DNA of 64,000 bases. Source: Variovorax sp. SG517 (GTDB lineage Bacteria; Pseudomonadota; Gammaproteobacteria; Burkholderiales; Burkholderiaceae_C). The notes below the pieces were generated by a model. That model worked only from the letters and a program-made list of their open reading frames with translations. It was not told the DNA's origin and did no database searches. Every line of letters starts with the position of its first letter. Position 1 is the stretch's first letter. The translations under genes were made by a program, and so were the position numbers. This document shows positions 57,138 through 64,000 of the stretch, piece after piece. Location of the stretch: positions 1 through 64,000 of the forward strand of contig NZ_JABMJG010000011.1 in the NCBI RefSeq assembly GCF_013376045.1. The letters are read 5' to 3'.

Positions 57138-57182
57138 GACAGGAACCCCGTCGGCCCGGTGGGGCTCGAATCCGTTCCTGTC
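57138..57182 (+). other. Hairpin in the mlaA/mlaC gap
   Basis: GACAGGAAC (57138-57146) pairs exactly with GTTCCTGTC (57174-57182); inside it four Cs (57146-57149) can pair with four Gs (57161-57164). It lies in the 161-bp gap within the operon and could be a processing or stability element. Confidence 0.5.
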
Positions 57183-57240
57183 TCAGCAGCCGGTTTTTCC
57201 GGGTGCCTGCGGATTTTCAAACTTGAATGAGGGACTCTCC

Positions 57241-57897
57241 ATGAACAACAAGACCCTGCAACGTCGCGATCTCGGTCGCCTGGCTCTGGCCGGCGCACTG
57301 CTGTTCAGTGCCGCCGTTGCCTTCGTCCAGCCCGCGCGTGCCGCCGACGAGGCGCCCGATGCACTGGTCAAGCGCCTGTCGACCGACGTGCTCGAAACGA
57401 TCAAGGCCGACTCGTCCATCAAGTCGGGCGACGTCAACAAGATCATGGTGCTGGTCGACAGCAAGATCATGCCGAACGTCAACTTCCAGCGCATGACCGC
57501 CTCGGCCGTCGGCCCGGCCTGGCGTACCGCCACTCCCGAGCAGCAGAAGCGCCTGCAGGACGAGTTCAAGGCTCTGCTGGTTCGCACCTACGCCGGCGCG
57601 CTCGACCAGGTGACCGACCAGACCGTCACCGTGCGTCCGTTCCGCGGTTCGCCCGACGACAAGGACGTGCTGGTGCGCACCGAGGTCAAGGGCCGCGGCG
57701 ATCCGGTCCAGCTCGACTACCGCCTCGAGAAGACCCCCGGCCAGGGCGCCGGCTGGAAGGTCTACAACCTGAACGTGCTGGGCGTCTGGCTGGTCGATAC
57801 CTACCGCACCCAGTTCGCGCAGGAAATCAACAAGAGCGGCATCGACGGCCTGATCGCCGCGCTGGCCGCGCGCAACAAGGGCAACGGCAAGGGCTGA
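57241..57897 (+). CDS. mlaC: Periplasmic phospholipid carrier MlaC
   Basis: 218 residues. Signal peptide ends ARAAD. The MlaC/Ttg2 domain includes LVKRLSTDVLETIK, VNFQRMTASAVGPAWRTATPEQQKRLQDEFKALLVRTYAGAL and YNLNVLGVWLVDTYRTQFAQEINKSGIDGLIAAL. It ferries phospholipid between MlaA and MlaD across the periplasm. Confidence 0.95.
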   Translation: MNNKTLQRRDLGRLALAGALLFSAAVAFVQPARAADEAPDALVKRLSTDVLETIKADSSIKSGDVNKIMVLVDSKIMPNVNFQRMTASAVGPAWRTATPEQQKRLQDEFKALLVRTYAGALDQVTDQTVTVRPFRGSPDDKDVLVRTEVKGRGDPVQLDYRLEKTPGQGAGWKVYNLNVLGVWLVDTYRTQFAQEINKSGIDGLIAALAARNKGNGKG

Positions 57898-57913
57898 GCC
57901 GGAGCCGCGCGCA

Positions 57914-58189
57914 ATGCTGGTCCTGCCCGCCCGACTGACCCATGACGAGGCCCCCGCCTGCATGCGCATGCTGCAGCAGGGACTCAAGGGCCAGGCCGAC
58001 TCGTCGTCGACCGTGGTCGACGCTACGGCGCTGACCCATTTCGACTCCTCGGCGCTGGCCGTGCTGCTCGAATGCCGGCGCGAATCGAGCGCACTGGGGC
58101 GTGGGTTCTCCGTCAAGGGGCTCTCGCCCCGGCTGCGCGAACTGGCGGCCCTGTACGGCATTGCCGGCCTGCTGCCCGCCGCGCCCTGA
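57914..58189 (+). CDS. mlaB: STAS-domain protein MlaB
   Basis: 91 residues of a single STAS fold, with the loop VVDATALTHFDSSALAVLLECRRES holding the conserved DSS motif. MlaB binds MlaF on the cytoplasmic side and is needed for ATPase activity. It starts 16 bp after mlaC, and the following ABC gene starts 86 bp later. Confidence 0.88.
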   Translation: MLVLPARLTHDEAPACMRMLQQGLKGQADSSSTVVDATALTHFDSSALAVLLECRRESSALGRGFSVKGLSPRLRELAALYGIAGLLPAAP

Positions 58190-58275
58190 CCCGTTGGCCG
58201 CGGCTGGGGCCGCATGAGGGTATCGGGCCGCTGCAAGGCAGCTTGTAGAGCGGCACCTTAAAATCGCGGGCTCCC

Positions 58276-59223
58276 ATGCCCGCGATCTCATTCCAGTCGG
58301 TCTCCAAGACCTATCCCCCTTCCAGACAGCAGAAAGCCCAGGGCAAGTCCGGGCTCAAGGCGGTCGATGAGGTCAGCTTCCAGATCGAGGAGGGCGAGTT
58401 CTTCGGCCTGCTCGGCCCGAACGGCGCGGGAAAGACCACCCTGATCAGCATGCTCGCCGGCCTTTCGCGGCCCACGGCGGGCGCCATCAGCGTCCATGGA
58501 TTCGACGTGCAGCGCGAGTACGCGCAGGCGCGCCGGCAGCTCGGCATCGTGCCGCAGGAGCTGGTGTTCGACCCCTTCTTCAACGTGCGCGAGTCGCTGC
58601 GCATCCAGTCGGGCTACTTCGGCATCACCAACAACGAGGCCTGGATCGACGAGCTGCTGCAGAGCCTGGGCCTGGCCGACAAGGCCACGGCCAACATGCG
58701 CCAGCTCTCGGGCGGCATGAAGCGCCGCGTGCTGGTGGCGCAGGCACTGGTGCACAAGCCGCCGGTGATCGTGCTCGACGAGCCCACCGCCGGCGTCGAC
58801 GTCGAGCTGCGCCAGACGCTCTGGCAGTTCGTCGCCAGACTCAACAAGCAGGGCAGCACCGTGCTGCTCACCACCCATTACCTCGAAGAGGCCGAGGCGC
58901 TGTGCAGCCGCATCGCGATGCTCAAGCTCGGCAAGGTGATCGCGCTCGACCGCACCAGCGAGCTGCTGAAATCGGCCGCGAGCAACGTGCTGCGCTTCAA
59001 GACCGACGCCATGCTGCCCTGGGCGATCGCGCAGCACGCGCGCATCACCGGGCGCATCGTGCAGCTGCCGGCGCAGAACGCCCATGAAGTCGAACAACTG
59101 CTGGCCGCCATTCGCGAAGCCGGCGTCACGGTGGAAGACGTGGAAATGCGCAAGGCCGACCTGGAAGACGTGTTCATCGACCTGATGGCCGGCGAGCAGA
59201 CTCCGCTGGAGGTGGCGCGATGA
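58276..59223 (+). CDS. ABC transporter ATP-binding protein (YadG-like)
   Basis: 315 residues. Walker A GPNGAGKTT, Q-loop VPQELVFDPFFNVRESL, signature LSGGMKRRVLVAQ, Walker B VIVLDEPTAGVD and H-loop TTHYLEEAE are present. The C-terminal part (about 240-315) is the regulatory extension of ABC-2 exporters. It pairs with the permease overlapping it by four bases. Substrate unknown; neighbours suggest envelope lipids, but this is a guess. The insertion between mlaB and ibaG is a departure from the E. coli order. Confidence 0.9.
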   Translation: MPAISFQSVSKTYPPSRQQKAQGKSGLKAVDEVSFQIEEGEFFGLLGPNGAGKTTLISMLAGLSRPTAGAISVHGFDVQREYAQARRQLGIVPQELVFDPFFNVRESLRIQSGYFGITNNEAWIDELLQSLGLADKATANMRQLSGGMKRRVLVAQALVHKPPVIVLDEPTAGVDVELRQTLWQFVARLNKQGSTVLLTTHYLEEAEALCSRIAMLKLGKVIALDRTSELLKSAASNVLRFKTDAMLPWAIAQHARITGRIVQLPAQNAHEVEQLLAAIREAGVTVEDVEMRKADLEDVFIDLMAGEQTPLEVAR

Positions 59224-59984
59224 TCGCCGTCACCGGTTGGCGCGCGCTGCTCTACAAGGAGACGCTGCGCTTCTGGAAGGTCGGCTTCCAGACCGTGGGT
59301 GCGCCGGTGCTCACCGCGCTGCTGTACCTGATGGTGTTCGGCCACGTGCTCGAAGACCACGTGAAGGTCTACGGCACCGTCGGCTACACCGCCTTCCTCG
59401 TTCCGGGCCTGGTGATGATGAGCGTGCTGCAGAACGCCTTCGCCAACAGCTCGTCGTCCATCATCCAGAGCAAGATCATGGGCAACCTGGTCTTCGTGCT
59501 GCTCACGCCGCTGTCGCACTGGGGCTGGTTCTTCGCCTACGTGGGCTCCTCGGTCATCCGCGGGCTGGCCGTGGGGCTGGGCGTGTTCGTGGTGACGGTG
59601 CTGTTCGCACAGCCGAGCTTCGTCGCGCCGGTGTGGATCCTGGTGTTCGCGCTGCTGGGTTCGGCCATGCTGGGCACGCTGGGGCTCATTGCCGGGCTCT
59701 GGGCCGAGAAGTTCGACCAGATGGCGGTGTTCCAGAACTTCCTGATCATGCCCATGACCTTCCTGTCGGGCGTGTTCTATTCGATCGGCTCGCTGCCGCC
59801 GTTCTGGCAGAGCGTCAGCCACCTGAACCCGTTCTTCTACATGATCGACGGTTTCCGCTACGGCTTCTTCGGCGTGAGCGACGCCTCGCCCTGGCTCAGC
59901 CTGGGTATCGTCGGCACCGCGTGGCTGGTGGTGAGCGCCATTGCCATCCATCTTCTCCGCATCGGCTACAAAATTAGAGGCTGA
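59220..59984 (+). CDS. ABC-2 type permease (YadH-like)
   Basis: 254 residues, six predicted helices. The ABC-2 signature NLVFVLLTPLSHWGWFFAYVGSSVIRGLAVGLGVF and NFLIMPMTFLSGVFYSIGSLPPFWQSVSHLNPFFYMIDGFRYGFFG match the YadH group. It overlaps the ATP-binding gene by ATGA, so the two form one exporter. Confidence 0.9.
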   Translation: MIAVTGWRALLYKETLRFWKVGFQTVGAPVLTALLYLMVFGHVLEDHVKVYGTVGYTAFLVPGLVMMSVLQNAFANSSSSIIQSKIMGNLVFVLLTPLSHWGWFFAYVGSSVIRGLAVGLGVFVVTVLFAQPSFVAPVWILVFALLGSAMLGTLGLIAGLWAEKFDQMAVFQNFLIMPMTFLSGVFYSIGSLPPFWQSVSHLNPFFYMIDGFRYGFFGVSDASPWLSLGIVGTAWLVVSAIAIHLLRIGYKIRG

Positions 59985-60005
59985 ACGCCTCCTTCCACGA
60001 TCCCC

Positions 60006-60248
60006 ATGACCGCTGACCAGCTCCAAGCCATCATCACCGCCCACCTGCCGTGCGAGCACATCTCGCTGGAGGGCGATGGCCGACATTGGTACGCGACCAT
60101 CGTCTCGGCCGAATTCGAGGGCAAGCGCTCGATCCAGCGCCACCAGCGGGTCTACGCCACCCTGGGTGCGAAAATGCACACCGACGAGGTGCATGCGCTT
60201 TCGATGAAGACATACACGCCGGCCGAATGGGCGGCGGTGGAAAAATAA
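60006..60248 (+). CDS. ibaG: BolA-family protein IbaG
   Basis: 80 residues of the BolA fold (CEHISLEGDGRHWYATIVSAEFEGKRSIQRHQRVYATLGAKMHTDEVHALSMKTYTPAEW). Directly upstream of murA, as ibaG (yrbA) is in E. coli downstream of the mla operon. BolA proteins with monothiol glutaredoxins bind or hand on [2Fe-2S] clusters; C16 and H33 here are candidate ligands. Confidence 0.92.
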   Translation: MTADQLQAIITAHLPCEHISLEGDGRHWYATIVSAEFEGKRSIQRHQRVYATLGAKMHTDEVHALSMKTYTPAEWAAVEK

Positions 60249-60290
60249 CTCCCCGGCCCCAGGCGGCCTCCTGATTTCGCTGGAACTTCG

Positions 60291-61591
<1,301 letters not shown>

Positions 61592-61595
<4 letters not shown>

Positions 61596-62233
61596 TTACT
61601 TTGGCGCTTTCCAAAGGCCGCATCTTCGAGGAGACGATGCCCCTGCTGGCCGCCGCCGGCATCGAGGTCACCGAAGACCCCGAGAAGTCGCGCAAGCTCA
61701 TCCTCGGCACCACCCGTCCCGACGTGCGCGTGGTGCTGGTGCGCGCCTCCGACGTGCCGACCTACGTGCAGTACGGCGGCGCCGACCTCGGCGTGACCGG
61801 CCTCGACGTTTTGCTCGAGCACGGCAACCAGGGCCTCTACCAGCCGCTCGATTTGCGCATCGCCGCCTGCCGCCTGAGCGTGGCCGTGCGCGCCGACTAC
61901 GACTACGCCTCGGCCGTGAAGCAGGGCTCGCGCCTGCGCGTGGCCACCAAGTACGTGGGCCTGGCGCGCGACTTCTTCGCCAGCAAGGGCGTGCACGTCG
62001 ACCTGATCAAGCTCTACGGCAGCATGGAGCTGGCGCCGCTCACGGGCCTTGCCGACGCCATCGTCGACCTGGTCTCCACCGGCAACACGCTCAAGGCCAA
62101 CCACCTCGTCGAGGTGGAGCGCATCATGGACATCAGCGCCCGCCTGGTGGTGAACCAGGCCGCGCTGAAGCTCAAGCGCGAGCCGATCCGCCACATCATC
62201 GACGCCTTCGCGACCGCAATTCCTTCCGCCTGA
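61592..62233 (+). CDS. hisG: ATP phosphoribosyltransferase, short form
   Basis: 213 residues, the HisGs size that lacks the C-terminal allosteric domain and needs HisZ as partner. Motifs ALSKGRIFEETMPLL, GADLGVTGLDVLLE, VATKYVGLARDFF and the PRPP loop ADAIVDLVSTGNTLKAN are visible. First step of histidine synthesis. No hisZ is in the window. Confidence 0.96.
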
Positions 62234-62251
62234 AACCTTCCGTTCCGTCCC

Positions 62252-63622
62252 ATGACCTCGAAAGCAGCCCCCCTCCGCCTGTCCACGACTTCAGCCAGCT
62301 TCGATGCTGAATTCAAGGCGCGGCTGCATTGGTCGGCGGACGCCGACGCGGCCATCGAGAAGGTGGTGGCGGACATCCTCGCCGATGTGCAAAAACGCGG
62401 CGACGAGGCGGTGCTCGAATACACCCGCCGCTTCGACGGCCTCGGCGCAGCCGCCATGTCCGAGCTCGAACTGACGCAGGCCGATTTCAAGGAAGCCTTC
62501 GATTCGCTGCCCGCCGCACAGCGCGATGCGCTGCAGGCCGCCGCTGATCGCGTGCGCAGCTATCACGAGGCCCAGAAGAAGGCCTGCGGCGAGAGCTGGA
62601 GCTACCGCGACGCGGACGGCACGCTGCTGGGCCAGAAGGTCACGCCGCTCGACCGCGTGGGCATCTACGTGCCGGGCGGCAAGGCGGCCTATCCGTCGAG
62701 CCTGCTGATGAATGCGATCCCGGCCCACGTGGCCGGCGTCGGCGAAATCATCATGGTGGTCCCGACGCCCGTGAAGGGCAGCGTGGCGACGGGCGGCGCG
62801 GGCGGGCAGTCGTCCACGAAGGGCGAGCGCAATGTGCTGGTGCTTGCCGCCGCCTACGTGGCCGGCGTGACCCGCGCGTTCACCATCGGCGGCGCCCAGG
62901 CCGTGGCCGCGCTGGCCTACGGCACCGCCACCATCCCCGCCGTCGACAAGATCACCGGCCCCGGCAACGCCTACGTGGCCGCCGCCAAGCGCCGCGTGTT
63001 CGGCACCGTGGGCATCGACATGATTGCGGGCCCCAGCGAGATCCTGGTGCTGGCCGACGGCTCCACGCCGCCCGAGTGGGTGGCGATGGACCTGTTCAGC
63101 CAGGCCGAGCACGACGAGCTGGCCCAGAGCATCCTGCTGTGCCCCGACGCCGCCTACATCGACCGCGTGCAGGCCGAGATCGACCGCCTGCTGCCCACGA
63201 TGCCGCGCGCGGAGATCATCGCCGCCTCGCTCAACGGCCGCGGCGCGCTGATCCACACGAGGAGCATGGAAGAGGCCTGCGAGATCAGCAACCGCATCGC
63301 CCCCGAGCACCTGGAGGTGAGCAGCAGCGAGCCGAACCGCTGGGAGCCGCTGCTGCGCCACGCCGGCGCGATCTTCCTGGGCGCCTTCACCAGCGAGAGC
63401 CTGGGCGACTACTGCGCGGGACCGAACCACGTGCTACCCACCAGCGGCACGGCGCGCTTCTCGAGCCCGCTGGGTGTGTACGACTTCCAGAAGCGCTCCA
63501 GCCTGATCGAGGTCAGCGACGCCGGTGCCCAGGTGCTGGGCCCCATCGCCGTGACGCTGGCCGAGGGCGAAGGCCTGCAGGCGCACGCAGAAGCCGCGCG
63601 GATGCGGCTGCGTAAGATCTGA
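62252..63622 (+). CDS. hisD: Histidinol dehydrogenase
   Basis: 456 residues. Conserved blocks: PLDRVGIYVPGGKAAYPSSLLMNAIPA, TIGGAQAVAALAYGTATIPAVDKITGPGNAYVAAAKR, DMIAGPSEILVLAD, SQAEHDELAQSI, RIAPEHLEV and GPNHVLPTSGTARFSSPLGV. It oxidises histidinol to histidine in two NAD-dependent steps with a zinc ion. It starts 18 bp after hisG. The N-terminal 25 residues are longer than in E. coli. Confidence 0.97.
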   Translation: MTSKAAPLRLSTTSASFDAEFKARLHWSADADAAIEKVVADILADVQKRGDEAVLEYTRRFDGLGAAAMSELELTQADFKEAFDSLPAAQRDALQAAADRVRSYHEAQKKACGESWSYRDADGTLLGQKVTPLDRVGIYVPGGKAAYPSSLLMNAIPAHVAGVGEIIMVVPTPVKGSVATGGAGGQSSTKGERNVLVLAAAYVAGVTRAFTIGGAQAVAALAYGTATIPAVDKITGPGNAYVAAAKRRVFGTVGIDMIAGPSEILVLADGSTPPEWVAMDLFSQAEHDELAQSILLCPDAAYIDRVQAEIDRLLPTMPRAEIIAASLNGRGALIHTRSMEEACEISNRIAPEHLEVSSSEPNRWEPLLRHAGAIFLGAFTSESLGDYCAGPNHVLPTSGTARFSSPLGVYDFQKRSSLIEVSDAGAQVLGPIAVTLAEGEGLQAHAEAARMRLRKI

Positions 63623-63660
63623 AGTCCAACAACAACCCGCATGCGGGAGGAGCACGCCTG

Positions 63661-64000
63661 ATGATCGATCGTCCTTTCGGTTCGCATTTCACCGGTTTCG
63701 TCGGTTTCTTCGGTTCGCGCCTGTTCAGGTTCGCCGCCACGGCCATCGCCGGTGCCGCGCTGCTGGCGGCCTGCAGCCAGATGCCGCAGGCACCGCGCGA
63801 ATCGGTGGCCGCCACGGCTACGCCCAGCGCCGCACCCGCGGCGCCCGCGCCGCAGCTCGGCACGCAGTGGGGCGAGGGCATCGAGTCGAAGACCCGCACG
63901 GTCGTCACCAAGCGCCTTTCCGACCGGCCCGACGACGTGGCCTCGCTGGGCTACAACGAAGCTTCCGCCGTGCGCCGCGCGGTGGGCGGCAACCCCGAGC
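63661..64000 (+). CDS. Putative lipoprotein, N-terminal part (cut by window edge)
   Basis: 113 residues from the ATG at 63661, open to the right edge. A hydrophobic signal (FRFAATAIAGAALLAAC) with lipobox LLAAC is followed by an Ala/Pro-rich linker and then QWGEGIESKTRTVVTKRLSDRPDDVASLGYNEASAVRRAVGG. I do not recognise the family. GGAGG lies upstream of the start. It is 38 bp after hisD on the same strand, yet it is not a histidine gene, so the his operon is interrupted here. Confidence 0.65.
   Translation, partial: MIDRPFGSHFTGFVGFFGSRLFRFAATAIAGAALLAACSQMPQAPRESVAATATPSAAPAAPAPQLGTQWGEGIESKTRTVVTKRLSDRPDDVASLGYNEASAVRRAVGGNPE

Overview
The window is GC-rich DNA from a beta-proteobacterium, most likely Burkholderiales, family Comamonadaceae (Variovorax or a close relative). 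This rests on the linked blocks cytochrome c4-ResB-CcsB-MsrPQ-LysA-LptM/CyaY, pilMNOPQ-aroKB-dgt, gltBD and mlaFED-mlaA-mlaCB-ABC-ibaG-murA-hisGD, and on the protein sequences themselves. It is inference from recognised proteins; no search was run. Genes are tightly packed, many with 4-base ATGA start/stop overlaps, and no gene-free stretch exceeds 300 bases.

Left third (1-24.2 kb), accessory and niche functions. A minus-strand module holds a two-component system (membrane histidine kinase plus sigma-54 response regulator), a small secreted protein, an MFS transporter and an ArsB/NhaD-type permease cut by the left edge. A sigma-54-like promoter and an 18-bp palindrome sit between regulator and secreted protein. 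Next come a Tat-exported metallophosphoesterase lipoprotein with a LamG-like C-terminus, and a complete three-component ring-hydroxylating dioxygenase (alpha, beta, Rieske ferredoxin, reductase) opposite a NahR-like LysR regulator, with a perfect inverted repeat in the shared promoter. A phospholipase D-type lipoprotein follows, then an iron-uptake group (TonB receptor with a Fur-like box, PepSY membrane protein, 68-residue membrane protein, second TonB receptor). metK, two overlapping lipid A-type acyltransferases and an alpha/beta hydrolase complete this part.

Middle (24.3-46.6 kb), core functions: engB; cytochrome c4 and the System II cytochrome c maturation pair; the periplasmic methionine sulfoxide reductase MsrPQ; lysA-lptM divergent from cyaY; PBP1A divergent from the type IV pilus operon pilMNOPQ. 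The pilus operon continues into aroK, aroB, dgt, an MFS transporter, a DUF1415 protein and a Methyltransf_32-type protein through a chain of overlapping genes.

Right part (46.6-64 kb): a RAYT-type (Y1 transposase) gene with an AT-rich tail that runs into the gltB promoter; gltB-gltD; a phospholipid-transport operon mlaF-E-D-A-C-B; a YadGH-type ABC pair; ibaG; murA; hisG; hisD; and a lipoprotein cut by the right edge.

The most unusual non-coding signal is a ~100-nt element with two hairpins present three times (30.6, 52.4 and 55.7 kb). Every copy sits between two genes of one operon (msrP/msrQ, gltB/gltD, mlaE/mlaD), and the window also carries one REP-type transposase. No rRNA, tRNA, CRISPR array or prophage was seen.
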